Source of the DNA: Serratia proteamaculans
GTDB lineage: Bacteria > Pseudomonadota > Gammaproteobacteria > Enterobacterales > Enterobacteriaceae
Direction of reading: 5' to 3'
Length of the DNA: 64,000 bases
Assembly: GCF_013337185.1 (NCBI RefSeq)
Contig: NZ_SWDE01000002.1
Location: forward strand, 1-64,000
The notes below the pieces were generated by a model that saw only the letters and a program-made list of their open reading frames with translations, made no database searches and was not told where the DNA came from. Positions 16,866 to 26,307 of this stretch are shown in pieces. The position numbers and the translations under genes are program-made. Positions within the stretch are counted from its first letter, which is position 1, and each line of letters opens with the position of its first letter.

Positions 16866-17605
16866 TGGCGTTTCATCACCGCGTTGTACAGATAAGAGAA
16901 AAACAGATAGCAGGACTTCTGGTAGGAAAGCCCCAGATGACGGCGATAAATCTGCCATTGCCAGTCGGCCGCCTGAATTTTATTGCCGGATAGCGACTGT
17001 GCAGAAAGACGGTAAAAGGCCAGTGGCTCGGGTATGCAATACGCCAGATGGTTACGCGCTTTTTCCAGCACCGACAGCCACATCACGTAGTCCTCGTGGC
17101 CGACCTTACTTTGGTACACCTTGCCGACCTGACGCTGGTTGTACATCCCGGTCAGATTGCCGATCCAGTTGCTTTTCAGCATGTCCCGGTAGGCGATGAT
17201 CTCCCCGGAACCCCGGTAGTTTTTCACCCGCGCCGGGTCATCTTCGAAGGTGTAATAGTGTGAGCACACCACGTCATAGCGGTCGGTTTTCAGGATGCCA
17301 ACCTGACGCGCCAGCTTGTTGGGGTGCCAGACATCATCGCTGTCGCAGAAGGCAATATAATCGCCGCGCGCCGCTTCAATCGCGATATTGCGGGTTTCGG
17401 CCACGCCCTGGTTGGTGCTGTTACGGATGTAGGTCAGACGATCGTGAATAAAGGGTTTCACCACCTCGGCGGTCTGATCGGTGGAGGCATCGTCGATCAC
17501 ATACAGGTGATAATCCTGATAGGTCTGGTTCAGCACCCCGAGGATCGACTGTTTGATAAAGCCTGCGGCGTTGTAGGCCGGCATGATAACTGAAACTTTT
17601 TCCAT
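16862..17605 (-). CDS. Family 2 glycosyltransferase
   Basis: 247 residues from ATG 17605 (MEKVSVIMPAYNAAGFI), one base after the upstream stop and preceded by GGAGG. GT-A motifs: SVIMPAYNA, YVIDDASTDQT, GVAETRNIAIEAARGDYIAF and CDSDD near residue 92. It ends with LSYQKSCYLFFSYLYNAVMK, a possible membrane-associated helix. It resembles WcaA/EpsE-type sugar transferases; the donor is unknown. Confidence 0.9.
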   Translation of the reverse strand: MEKVSVIMPAYNAAGFIKQSILGVLNQTYQDYHLYVIDDASTDQTAEVVKPFIHDRLTYIRNSTNQGVAETRNIAIEAARGDYIAFCDSDDVWHPNKLARQVGILKTDRYDVVCSHYYTFEDDPARVKNYRGSGEIIAYRDMLKSNWIGNLTGMYNQRQVGKVYQSKVGHEDYVMWLSVLEKARNHLAYCIPEPLAFYRLSAQSLSGNKIQAADWQWQIYRRHLGLSYQKSCYLFFSYLYNAVMKRQ

Positions 17606-17606
17606 C

Positions 17607-18668
17607 TTAACCTCCAGCGATAAGCTGTTGCCATTGGGGATAAATCCGCTCAGGGATGAACTGCTGCGCCCGCTCCAGCGAGTGCATAGAAAAGCGCTGC
17701 CGCAATTCGCCATCGTCGATCAGCGCCAGCGTGCGTTGGCTGAAGGCCTCGATATCGCCCTCCGCCACCAGATAGCCATTCCTCGCGTCATCGATCAGCT
17801 CGGCTGGCCCGGTCAGGCAGTCAAACGCCACCAGCGGCAGGCCAAAGCTCATGGCTTCAATCAACACCATCGGCAGCCCTTCGTAACGCGAGGTCATCAA
17901 CAGCATTGCCGCCTGTCGATAGTGGCTGGCAATGTCCGCGGTCGCCGGCAGCAATTTCACCTGCTGAGCCAACCCGGCGGCGTCAATCTGCTGCTGTAAC
18001 GCTGCCCGATCCGGGCCATCACCGACGATATGCAGTTGCCACCCCACCGTTTGCCGTGCCACCCGTTGCCAGGCGGCAATCAGGCGATCAAAACCTTTCT
18101 GATGGCACAGCCGACCGACCGCCAGCGCCACCGGCTGTTGCAGCTTCGGCTGCGGCGATTGCACCGGGAAAGGGGAAACGTTTTCGATCACCTGACATTT
18201 GCGTTCCGGCACCCAGCGGCTGATGGTGGCCAGATCTTTTTTCGTCAGCAGTACCGTGCGGTCGCCCAACCGATAAACCAGCACCTTCAGCCACTTCATC
18301 GGCCAGGCATATTGATGGAAGCTGACGTGTTCACTCAGCAGCAGGCGGCTGTGCGGGCAGAGTAAACGCAGGTAGGGCACCATCAGCGACGAGAGTTTTC
18401 CCATCGAAACGGTGACTATGACGTCATAACGGCCACGCCGCAGAAACCACGCCAACCGCCAGGGCCACAGCAGCGTCCTGCCGGGCATAAAGCGCAAGTT
18501 CACCGCAGAGTCCAGCGGGTAAAAGGCCCGCTCACCGCTGATCGACACCAGATCCACCTGATGCCCCAAACGAGTAGCCAGCGCATTGGCCAGGCTGCTG
18601 GCGACCCGCTCGGTACCGCCTTTTTCGGCGATGTTCTCAATCACAATCGCTACTTTTCGTTGCTGCAT
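17607..18668 (-). CDS. Family 4 glycosyltransferase
   Basis: 353 residues with two Rossmann halves (GT-B fold). The N-terminal half begins KVAIVIENIAEKGGTERV; the donor-binding half has VALAVGRLCHQKGFDRLIAA, LHIVGDGPDR and the retaining EX7E motif in EGLPMVLIEAMSFG. It uses a nucleotide-sugar donor with retention of configuration. One base separates it from the upstream gene, so the two are coupled. Confidence 0.93.
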   Translation of the reverse strand: MQQRKVAIVIENIAEKGGTERVASSLANALATRLGHQVDLVSISGERAFYPLDSAVNLRFMPGRTLLWPWRLAWFLRRGRYDVIVTVSMGKLSSLMVPYLRLLCPHSRLLLSEHVSFHQYAWPMKWLKVLVYRLGDRTVLLTKKDLATISRWVPERKCQVIENVSPFPVQSPQPKLQQPVALAVGRLCHQKGFDRLIAAWQRVARQTVGWQLHIVGDGPDRAALQQQIDAAGLAQQVKLLPATADIASHYRQAAMLLMTSRYEGLPMVLIEAMSFGLPLVAFDCLTGPAELIDDARNGYLVAEGDIEAFSQRTLALIDDGELRQRFSMHSLERAQQFIPERIYPQWQQLIAGG

Positions 18669-18669
18669 G

Positions 18670-19575
18670 TCATCTCCGAAATCCCTCGCGGGCGCTGCGT
18701 AACAGACGTCCCCCCAACGGAAACAGCCCTAGCCTGGCCAGGCAGTCGCCGTACAGTTTGATCGCCCTGAACTTGCTGCTCAGAGCCTGGCGTTCCGTAC
18801 GCGATGAGTAATAGTTGAAAGCCTGCAGGTTCTCGCTATACAGCGAGGCCAGCAGGTGTTTGCAGGCAAACCCGCTGATATAACGGCCACTGGCGTGCAG
18901 GTAGGCATCAATAAACTGTTCGCTGTCGTCGAGGTTCATCCGGCAACGATCCGTATCGGCATCGCCGCAGCGGATGAACACCCCAAGCCCTTGGTCGAAG
19001 GCCACTTTGGCCCCCAGATTGGTGGCATTGACCAAAAATCCCCAGTCCTGGTACTTGTAGAGGAACTCCGGGAATAAGAACCGTCGGTCATCTTTTTTAC
19101 GCAGGCTGATGGTGGAGGTGCGAATATCCCCCATGTCGAGAAATAAAAAATCCGCCCCTGCCGCCCCCTCCTTGTAATCGAATCGATAGCTGCGAATATT
19201 TTTGTCACTCACCGTGGCGTAATTACCAAAAATAATGTCCAGCCGGGTGTCCTGATGGCGTTCCAGGCGGCGGATAATATAGTTGGTACTAAAGGAGTCT
19301 TCCGGTTCAAGAAAGAAAACCACTTCCGCACGCGCCAGACGAAAACCGGTATTACAGGAAACCGCCGTATTACTGCGAACTTTATTTTCATGTAATCGTG
19401 CCCGGCGGTTGGCGGCCAATAAGCCACGCATATTATCCAGTTCTGATTTATCGGAAGCATTATCAACCACGATAATTTCATAATCGAACCCCGAGCAGGC
19501 ACTGGTCATCCGGACTAGTGTGGCGGCCAAACTGGCTGAGTTATTAAAAACGGGCATGACAATCGATAAGTCCAT
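18670..19575 (-). CDS. Family 2-like glycosyltransferase with variant metal motif
   Basis: 301 residues. LSIVMPVFNNSASLAATLV and YEIIVVDNASDKSE mark the GT2 nucleotide-binding half, and SCNTGFRLARAEVVFF is the segment before the metal site. Where GT2 enzymes carry DxD, this protein has LEPEDSF, so the motif is acidic but not canonical. The protein may use Glu for metal binding or have altered activity. The C-terminal half is unlike the other glycosyltransferases here. About 140 non-coding bases lie between it and the ATP-grasp gene. Confidence 0.8.
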   Translation of the reverse strand: MDLSIVMPVFNNSASLAATLVRMTSACSGFDYEIIVVDNASDKSELDNMRGLLAANRRARLHENKVRSNTAVSCNTGFRLARAEVVFFLEPEDSFSTNYIIRRLERHQDTRLDIIFGNYATVSDKNIRSYRFDYKEGAAGADFLFLDMGDIRTSTISLRKKDDRRFLFPEFLYKYQDWGFLVNATNLGAKVAFDQGLGVFIRCGDADTDRCRMNLDDSEQFIDAYLHASGRYISGFACKHLLASLYSENLQAFNYYSSRTERQALSSKFRAIKLYGDCLARLGLFPLGGRLLRSAREGFRR

Positions 19576-19680
19576 TTATTACCTCAACAATATATTATCA
19601 TTTGGCAAAACAGCATTATTGCCAACGGAATAGTTTGTTATCCCAGAATTTCCTTGTCCGGTTATTACCCCCCGTCCTGA

Positions 19681-19697
19681 CGCGGATAAAATCCGCG
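19681..19697. repeat. Intercistronic hairpin CGCGGAT/ATCCGCG
   Basis: CGCGGAT (19681-19687) and ATCCGCG (19691-19697) make a 7-bp stem with a 3-base loop inside the 19576-19716 gap. There is no clear U-tract on the minus strand. It may mark an mRNA-processing or pause site within the operon. Confidence 0.5.
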
Positions 19698-19716
19698 CAG
19701 CCTACCGGTTATTCAA

Positions 19717-20565
19717 CTACTCCTGGAAATAACCTCCCCACTCCTGTTCAATGGTTTCTGGCGTCAGCCTTTGCAGACCGGCCCCCGGGGTGAATGTCAG
19801 CTCGCCAAAATAGATACGTTGCTGCACCTGATAAAAATCGACACGTACATAAGAGAATTGCTCGGCGACCTGGTGTGCCAGTGCCAGCATCTGTTCCAGC
19901 CGGCAGGGTTTATCCATCGGCACTTCGCTGTTGGGCACGCCCAGGCGGATTTCAGTGCGGTTCCAGTCGGCGTCAAAAAAGTCGCGCCGGTGATCAATAA
20001 AACGCTGATAATCAATCTGGATGAAAAACCGCACTTCACCGCCGCGGTTAAAGCAGTGGACCTTGATGTCATTCGGCGTTTTGCCGTCTTCCAGCAACAT
20101 TTTTTCCACCATCACACAGGGTGGAATATCCTTATAATGGCGTTCACGGTAAACCTGATAAAAATTCTGTCGCAGCCAACTGTTGGTCAGGACTCTTAAC
20201 TCATCAAAACTGGTCTGACTTTTATCAAATACCAATTTGTTATAGCCACTTCCGTGGTTGGCTTTAATAACGAATGCATCAGGCAATGCCTCATACATTT
20301 CCTCAGTCAGTTCTTTTCCCTGTGCGTAAAGCTCAATCAGGTACTCTTCTCCCCACAGTTTTTTAATATACTCCCGCACCTGATACTTATCAGATAATTG
20401 CGTGTACATCGCCAGAGGATAGACTTTTCTACGCATCAGTTTTTCGCTATACCCCACCGGTTTGGCCAGGTGCGGCATCTTGCGAAAAAATAATGCGTAC
20501 TTTAACTGATGATATAGTGCATCGGGTATATTACGGTAAAACCCCTCCACCAGATTATTTAGCAT
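19717..20565 (-). CDS. TupA-like ATP-grasp protein of the EPS operon
   Basis: 282 residues from ATG 20565, overlapping the flippase stop by 11 bases. It resembles the TupA-like ATP-grasp family seen in polysaccharide loci: an N-terminal LSDKYQVREYIKKLWGEEYL, then DAFVIKANHGSGYNKLVFDK (ATP-binding loop), CVMVEKMLLEDG, DIKVHCFNRGGEVRFFIQI, and YVRVDFYQ...IYFGELTFTPGAG (metal and phosphate binding). ATP-grasp enzymes join a carboxylate to an amine or similar group, so it may decorate the polymer with an amino acid or amide. The actual reaction is not known. GC content is lower than in neighbouring genes. Confidence 0.78.
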   Translation of the reverse strand: MLNNLVEGFYRNIPDALYHQLKYALFFRKMPHLAKPVGYSEKLMRRKVYPLAMYTQLSDKYQVREYIKKLWGEEYLIELYAQGKELTEEMYEALPDAFVIKANHGSGYNKLVFDKSQTSFDELRVLTNSWLRQNFYQVYRERHYKDIPPCVMVEKMLLEDGKTPNDIKVHCFNRGGEVRFFIQIDYQRFIDHRRDFFDADWNRTEIRLGVPNSEVPMDKPCRLEQMLALAHQVAEQFSYVRVDFYQVQQRIYFGELTFTPGAGLQRLTPETIEQEWGGYFQE

Positions 20566-21844
20566 AAAGTTCTCGCACCTTCCCTATGAGTTGAGGTAAA
20601 CAACGGTAGCAGGTGACCTGCAGCCGGGTAATTTGTCCTCTTCTGAAAAAACCATTAAGTACAAAAAATGAAATAAACTCGGTGATCAGCGTTGCAACCG
20701 CCGCGCCCGCAATGCCGTAACGTGGGATCAACACCAGATTCATCAACACATTGGCCAAGGCGGCCAGCGGCATTTTTATCGCGATAAACCGGTAACCGCC
20801 AAACAGCACAATCGCCCGATAGGACACGGTGCCCATCACCGAGAACAACGAAGTCACCGAACACAACGCCAGGATAGTCGCGGTTTCACGGTAGCTGTCG
20901 CCAAACATCAACGCCACTATTGGCCCGGGAAGCAGCGAAAGCAGCAAAATCACCGGCATCGAAAGCAGCAGCACCACCAGATACAACAGCCGGATGCGCC
21001 CTTCCTGTTCGACCAACGTGCGGGCATTCGCCACCCCTGGCATCATCGAGGTGATCAGCGCAATCGGCACGAAGATCCATCCCTGGCTCAGGGTGATGGC
21101 GGCGCTGTACAACCCGACGCTATGCTCCCCCAGATAGTTACCGATCATTATTTGATCGATACGGGTGTAGATGACTATCGACAGGCCCGAAACCGCCAGC
21201 GGCAACCCCACTTTCAGCAGGTAACGTCCGTAACGCCGTTGATGACGCCGACCGATCGGCTGCATGCCACCTTGTTCACGGCGAAACAGCACCCAGCGCA
21301 CCGCATAGGGGATCAGGCTGCTCAGCACATAAGGCACGGCAAACCACTCCAGCGGCAGTTTGGCGTGCACCAGCGCCAGCCGCACAACGATCGACAGTAA
21401 CAGCGCCAAATTGTTGATCAGCGTGTTCAACTTCGATTTCAGCAGGGCGTCGTAATAGATTTTATAAACGTCCTGCACCGAGAAATAAGCGCTGATCAGC
21501 ATCAACGCCATCATGATCTGGCTGGTACGATCCTGCGTCAGCAGCGCCCAGGCCATCAGCGGTATGGCGATCAACCCAAACAGTTGCCGCCGCAGACGCA
21601 TCGAGGCCAGCATCAGCCGGATGCCGCTGTGCCGTCGGCGGGCGACACGGTTAAACAACACCGCGTCGGCCCCCAGTTGTACCAGCGGTACGGCGATGGC
21701 AATCACCGACAGCAGGTAGTTAATCAGCCCGTATTGCGCCGGCCCCAGGTAGCGCGCCACGTATACCGAAACAAAAATGCCTGACAGGCTCAGCGATATC
21801 CGTTCCAACATCAACCACAGGGAGTTCATCAGCATCGCTTTCAT
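20555..21844 (-). CDS. wzx: Wzx-type oligosaccharide flippase
   Basis: About 429 residues from ATG 21844, four bases after the wzc stop; an upstream in-frame ATG at 21901 lies inside wzc. It has about 12 to 14 membrane segments. The N-terminal SLWLMLERISLSLSGIFVSV and YLGPAQYGLINYLLSV are typical of polysaccharide transporter (MATE/MVF) flippases. It moves the undecaprenyl-linked repeat unit to the periplasmic face for Wzy. The context with wza, wzc and a WecA-like enzyme makes the Wzx role likely. Confidence 0.9.
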   Translation of the reverse strand: MKAMLMNSLWLMLERISLSLSGIFVSVYVARYLGPAQYGLINYLLSVIAIAVPLVQLGADAVLFNRVARRRHSGIRLMLASMRLRRQLFGLIAIPLMAWALLTQDRTSQIMMALMLISAYFSVQDVYKIYYDALLKSKLNTLINNLALLLSIVVRLALVHAKLPLEWFAVPYVLSSLIPYAVRWVLFRREQGGMQPIGRRHQRRYGRYLLKVGLPLAVSGLSIVIYTRIDQIMIGNYLGEHSVGLYSAAITLSQGWIFVPIALITSMMPGVANARTLVEQEGRIRLLYLVVLLLSMPVILLLSLLPGPIVALMFGDSYRETATILALCSVTSLFSVMGTVSYRAIVLFGGYRFIAIKMPLAALANVLMNLVLIPRYGIAGAAVATLITEFISFFVLNGFFRRGQITRLQVTCYRCLPQLIGKVRELYAK

Positions 21845-21848
21845 GCGG

Positions 21849-24032
21849 TTACTGAACCTTTTCCTGGTGGCTGGGGTAAGCAAAGGCATAGTAACCGGCA
21901 TCGGTGGCGGTTTTCTTCACCATGCCGTTGAGGATCACCCCTTTAATCGTCACGCCGTTCTGCTCGAAGCGACGGATACTGGTCTCAATCTGTCTGACGG
22001 TGTTGACCTCAAAACGCACCACCATCAGCGCCGTACCGGCATGATGACCCACAATCGCGGCGTCGGTTACCGCCAGTACCGGCGGCGTATCGATCAGCAC
22101 CAGATCGTAGTTTTGCCCTGCCCAGCGCAGGAAGTCGGCAAAGCGCTGATGCATCAGCAGTTCAGACGGGTTCGGTGGCACCTGGCCGCGCGGCACAAAG
22201 TCCAGATTGGTGATATCGGTTTTCTTCACCGCCTGGTCTGGCGCGATCAGTCCGGACAGCATGTCTGACAGCCCGTCCTTGGCACTGTTGTTCAACCAGC
22301 GGTGCAAGAAGCCTTTACGCATGTCGGCGTCGATCAACAACACCCGCTGCCCTGCCTGAGCAATCACCACCGCCAGGTTGGTGCTGGTAAAGCTTTTTCC
22401 ACTGGCAGGGCTGGCGCCGGAAACCATCAGAATATTGTTTTTGGCCTCCATCATGGCGAAATGCAGGCTGGTGCGCAGGCTGCGGATCGCCTCAACCGAC
22501 AAGTCCTCCGGTTGCTCTTGCGCCAGGATTGGCAGCTTGCCGCTGCTGCTTTTGGTCAACAACTGCTGCTGAGTGCGATTACGCTTTTGCTGCCATGGCG
22601 ACAACGGCACCGTGGCATACACGCTGATGCCGCGTTTTTCCAGCGTATCGGTGTCACCGATGCCGCGATGAAGCGCGGCGCGCAACACCACCACCGAGGC
22701 TGACAGCACGCCTCCCATCAGCAGAGCAAAGAAAACGATCATCGCTTTTTGCGGTTGCACCGGGCGCAGACCGGTTTCCGCCTCATCGATAATGCGGATG
22801 TTGCCCACCGTGCCGGCCTTGCTGATGCTCAACTCCTGCTGTTTGTTCATCAGTTGCATATAGACTTGCTGGTCCACCTGCACGTCGCGGGTTAAGCGCA
22901 GAATTTCCTGCTGAGTTTTCGGCAGGCTTTGTACCTGCTTGCCAAGGCGGGCTTTTTCCGCTTCCAGCGTGGCGCGTTTTTCCAACAGCGCCCGATAGGC
23001 CGGATGCACGCGGGTATACAGCTTGGAGATTTCCGCCTCTTTGAAGGTCAGCTCATTCAACTGGCCTTCCAGTTGCACCTGGGTATCCAGCACCGATTTG
23101 GCCTCAAGCGACAAATCCACCGAGTCGTTTTGCTGACGGAACTGATTAAGCTGATTTTCGGCGTTGTTCAGCGAGCTTTGAGTCCGCGGCAACTGCTCGT
23201 GCAGGAAGGCCAGCATGCGCTGGGCCTCCTCGGTTTTACGATCCACGTTCTGTTGCAGGTAGTTGTCGGTGATGCTTTTTAGCACCGCCTCCGCGCGCTG
23301 CGGATCCTCCCCCGCCAGGCTGAAGGTCATGATGCCGCTTTCCTTGCCGCCGGGGGCGACGTCAAGCATGTTGCGCAGGTCATCCACCGCTTTCTGGCGC
23401 GGCACGTTAACCAGGGTGAAGGTAGTACCCGGCAAGGCTTCCAGCGCGGTCACATTGATGGCCCAACCGCCCTGCTGCAGGGCTTGCCCAACGCTGCCGC
23501 CGAACAATTTTTTGCCGTCATGGCTCAGGCTGTAACGCTGTTGATCCTCTGCGGTCAGAGTCACTTCCTGGCCCTGCATGACCGCCGGCACCTTCATCCC
23601 GGAGATGTTCAGCACCGGCGGCGTTTCACCGCTCAGGCGGGCGATGCCCTTGCCAAACAGCGGGAAGTAGTCCGGGCTGATACGCACAGTCAGACCAAGA
23701 TCGTCGACGGTTTTGCCAATCACGTAGCGCGATTTCGCCAGAGAAACCTCGTCCTGAGTCGCCGAGTTTTGCCCGATAGATCCACCAATCGAGCTGTCCA
23801 GCGTTTCACGCAGCAGTGAATCACCCGAGAGCTGCTTTTCCACCTGCACCAGGGCAGTGGCCTGATAGATTGGCGTCGCCATCAGTGCATAAGCGCAGCC
23901 CAGAATACCGGCGACGCCGGTGACCAGCAGAATGCGCCAGCGGTTATCCCACAGCGGGCCAATCAGGCGCTCCCACTCCAGTTTGTCGTCCTGTTCAGCC
24001 ATCACAATTGGCAATGCATTGTTCTTCATCAT
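21849..24032 (-). CDS. wzc: Wzc-type polysaccharide co-polymerase and tyrosine autokinase
   Basis: 727 residues. N-terminal Wzz domain with a membrane helix (ILLVTGVAGILGCAYALMATPIY), a long periplasmic coiled coil (about 270-400), a second helix near 440, then a cytoplasmic BY-kinase: Walker A GASPASGKSFTSTNLAV, Walker A' VLLIDADMRKG and LVLIDTPPVLAVTDA. The C-terminal tail has only three tyrosines (GYYAFAY), fewer than E. coli Wzc. It controls chain length and works with Wza for export. It starts 28 bases after wza; no phosphatase gene (wzb) lies between them, unlike colanic acid and group 1 capsule operons. Confidence 0.95.
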   Translation of the reverse strand: MMKNNALPIVMAEQDDKLEWERLIGPLWDNRWRILLVTGVAGILGCAYALMATPIYQATALVQVEKQLSGDSLLRETLDSSIGGSIGQNSATQDEVSLAKSRYVIGKTVDDLGLTVRISPDYFPLFGKGIARLSGETPPVLNISGMKVPAVMQGQEVTLTAEDQQRYSLSHDGKKLFGGSVGQALQQGGWAINVTALEALPGTTFTLVNVPRQKAVDDLRNMLDVAPGGKESGIMTFSLAGEDPQRAEAVLKSITDNYLQQNVDRKTEEAQRMLAFLHEQLPRTQSSLNNAENQLNQFRQQNDSVDLSLEAKSVLDTQVQLEGQLNELTFKEAEISKLYTRVHPAYRALLEKRATLEAEKARLGKQVQSLPKTQQEILRLTRDVQVDQQVYMQLMNKQQELSISKAGTVGNIRIIDEAETGLRPVQPQKAMIVFFALLMGGVLSASVVVLRAALHRGIGDTDTLEKRGISVYATVPLSPWQQKRNRTQQQLLTKSSSGKLPILAQEQPEDLSVEAIRSLRTSLHFAMMEAKNNILMVSGASPASGKSFTSTNLAVVIAQAGQRVLLIDADMRKGFLHRWLNNSAKDGLSDMLSGLIAPDQAVKKTDITNLDFVPRGQVPPNPSELLMHQRFADFLRWAGQNYDLVLIDTPPVLAVTDAAIVGHHAGTALMVVRFEVNTVRQIETSIRRFEQNGVTIKGVILNGMVKKTATDAGYYAFAYPSHQEKVQ

Positions 24033-24060
24033 CAGTATTCCTTAAGTCACCGTCACGGGT

Positions 24061-25194
24061 TTACCAGTTACGGACCCGCAACGTGGCCTCGCTAAGGTCG
24101 TTAAAGCTGGAAATGGTTGGTGCCAACTGGCTGATCAAACGGTTCCAGCGTGCGATCGGCGCCGCAGTGACGTACACCACGTCGTAAGGTTCCAACTGGA
24201 ATTCGGTGCCCATCGCCAGCGCGGAGGCATCAGACAGGTCAAACTGGTACAGCGACGCCAGCCGCTGTGGCTGTTTGCCGCCATTCGGGCGGATCACGAA
24301 CACGCCGGTGGCGTCGGCCACCGTTTGGCTGATCCCTTCGGAACTGCCCAGCGCCTCGGTTAGCGTCATACCGCTGCGGTCCATTTTCAGCGTCGACTGC
24401 TTGCCGACCTCACCCATCACAAAGATTTTCAGTTCGTCGTTGCGCGGCACATACAGGATGTCGCCCGGCTCCAGCAGATGGTTCTGGCTGATATCGCCGC
24501 GTTGCATCAGCGCCTGCAAAGAAATCGGCTGCTCTTTGCCCTGATGCGTCAGCACCACGTTGCGCCAGTCGGCGTTATCGGTCAGCCCACCGGCTGCGTT
24601 GATTGCATCAAGAATGGTCAGCGGCACGTTGGTCACCGCCTGCTGCCCGGAGGTTTTCACTTCGCCGGTCACATAAACTTTCTGCGAGCGAAAGGCGGCA
24701 ATGCTGACGTCGACCTGTGGACTTTCCACATAGGTCGCCAAGCGCCCGGCGATCTGATTGCGCACTTCGCTGACGGTTTTCCCCACCACCTTCACCCGGC
24801 CGATGTAGGGATAGAAGATCGTGCCGTCGGCATGCACCCAGTTGCCGGTGTCGCTGGCGCTGCGATACTGCCCCGCCGGGGTGGTCAATTCCGGATGATC
24901 CCAGACGGTAACGTTAAGCACATCGCCGATACCAATACGGTACTGATAGCTTTGCAGACGCTGATCCAGCGCCAGATTTGGCCGCGCCACCGGCTCTACC
25001 CGGCGCATTTTTTGCAGTAGCAGCGGCGTAACGCGATACACCTGGACCTGCTTGTTCAAATCGAAGTCTTCGTCCTGCTGAGTCACGACGTCTTTGCCAT
25101 GGGTCGGCAGGTGCGAACCCGGAAAAGCAGTGCAACCGCTGAGCAAAACGCTGGACAGCACCAGTGGCATCCAATGAGGCAAATGAAGGTTCAT
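24061..25194 (-). CDS. wza: Outer-membrane polysaccharide export lipoprotein
   Basis: 377 residues. Lipoprotein signal with lipobox VLLSGC (Cys21). Poly_export and SLBB domains follow: [54 protein letters not shown], then [23 protein letters not shown]. The C-terminus ([10 protein letters not shown]) is the amphipathic helix that forms the outer-membrane pore in Wza octamers. The pair with wzc indicates a Wzy-dependent export machine. Confidence 0.95.
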   Translation of the reverse strand: MNLHLPHWMPLVLSSVLLSGCTAFPGSHLPTHGKDVVTQQDEDFDLNKQVQVYRVTPLLLQKMRRVEPVARPNLALDQRLQSYQYRIGIGDVLNVTVWDHPELTTPAGQYRSASDTGNWVHADGTIFYPYIGRVKVVGKTVSEVRNQIAGRLATYVESPQVDVSIAAFRSQKVYVTGEVKTSGQQAVTNVPLTILDAINAAGGLTDNADWRNVVLTHQGKEQPISLQALMQRGDISQNHLLEPGDILYVPRNDELKIFVMGEVGKQSTLKMDRSGMTLTEALGSSEGISQTVADATGVFVIRPNGGKQPQRLASLYQFDLSDASALAMGTEFQLEPYDVVYVTAAPIARWNRLISQLAPTISSFNDLSEATLRVRNW

Positions 25195-25210
25195 AACGGT
25201 ACCGTGAGAA

Positions 25211-25234
25211 AACGGGCCGCCTTTGCAGCCCGTT
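25211..25234 (-). terminator. Attenuator-like hairpin between the first two EPS genes
   Basis: AACGGGC (25211-25217) pairs with GCCCGTT (25228-25234). Read on the minus strand the stem is followed by TTCTCAC, a short pyrimidine run. It lies just after the WecA-like stop and before wza. Partial termination here would fit an operon that depends on RfaH antitermination. Confidence 0.4.
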
Positions 25235-25239
25235 GGGGA

Positions 25240-26289
25240 TTAACGATCGGCGGTAGGATTATCAGTAAAGATTCTTGCCTGGCGCGGTTCGTGCAACAGG
25301 GCAAAATAACCGAAGAAACAAAATATAAAGGCCAGCAGCATCAGGTGATCCGGTGTCTGCAGCACTTCACTACAGATGCCGACACAGGCCAGAGTGACCG
25401 CCAACATGCAGCTCATCCCCAGCGCCTGACGCGCATTGAGGCCACGGCGCATCAGAATATGATGCAGGTGATCGCGTCCGGCCTTGAACGGGCTCTGGCG
25501 ACGCATCAAACGGCGTACCATCACGGTCACCATGTCCATCAGCGGGATGGCGATTAACCACAGTGCGGTCACCGGTCGTATTACCGCGTCCTCACCCTGG
25601 GTGGCGACAATCAGCAACCACAGCACGCTGAAACCAATCACCATGCTGCCGGCATCGCCCATGAAAATCTTGTTACGCGCACCGAATACGCTGAGGTTGA
25701 ACAGCAGGTAGGCCGCCAGGGCCGCTATCAGGCTCAGGCACCACAAGGCCTGAGCCTCATGCCCGGCCAGCCCGAACAAAATGGCCAACGCCATAAAGGT
25801 GACACAGGACAGCGCGCCAAGCTGACCGTCGATACCGTCAACCATGTTATAAGCGTTGATCGCCCCCCAGACCGCCAACGGCGTGATCAGCAAGGCCGCA
25901 TAACCCAGCAACAACTCCTGATGGCCCCACAGGAACCCCAATGAAGAGAGTTGCATCCCTGCCGCCAGCATCATCGCCAGCGCGATCCCTCCCTGCACAA
26001 TGACGCGCGGCGCCACAGGCAGATCAAAACGGTCATCAAGCACCCCCAGCATCACCAATGCGGTGACGCACAACAGATAGGTGGTGCTGTGCGGCAACCA
26101 GTCCGGTTGCCAGAAAGTCACCAGCGTCATGATCAGGTAGATAGCAATGCCACCGACCAGCGGTACATGCCCCTGATGGCGCTTACGGGCATTGGGTTTA
26201 TCCACTAACCCCACCGCCAGTGCAGCGCGGCGGGCAATAACTACCAGCATCAGCGCCAAAATAAATATCACACTCAGTTGATATAACAT
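25240..26289 (-). CDS. WecA-like undecaprenyl-phosphate sugar-1-phosphate transferase
   Basis: 349 residues, ATG 26289 with GGAGG five bases upstream. A polytopic enzyme of the MraY/WecA family that starts repeat-unit synthesis by loading a sugar phosphate (usually HexNAc-1-P) onto undecaprenyl phosphate. Motifs: GLVDKPNARKRHQGHVPLVG near the N-terminus, LGVLDDRFDLP, INAYNMVDGIDGQ, FMGDAGSMVIG and the WecA-type DHLHHIL loop. It is first in the main EPS operon, right after the ops element. It is additional to the housekeeping wecA of the ECA cluster, which is not in this window. Confidence 0.9.
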   Translation of the reverse strand: MLYQLSVIFILALMLVVIARRAALAVGLVDKPNARKRHQGHVPLVGGIAIYLIMTLVTFWQPDWLPHSTTYLLCVTALVMLGVLDDRFDLPVAPRVIVQGGIALAMMLAAGMQLSSLGFLWGHQELLLGYAALLITPLAVWGAINAYNMVDGIDGQLGALSCVTFMALAILFGLAGHEAQALWCLSLIAALAAYLLFNLSVFGARNKIFMGDAGSMVIGFSVLWLLIVATQGEDAVIRPVTALWLIAIPLMDMVTVMVRRLMRRQSPFKAGRDHLHHILMRRGLNARQALGMSCMLAVTLACVGICSEVLQTPDHLMLLAFIFCFFGYFALLHEPRQARIFTDNPTADR

Positions 26290-26307
26290 GGTTCCTCCAG
26301 CGAATAA

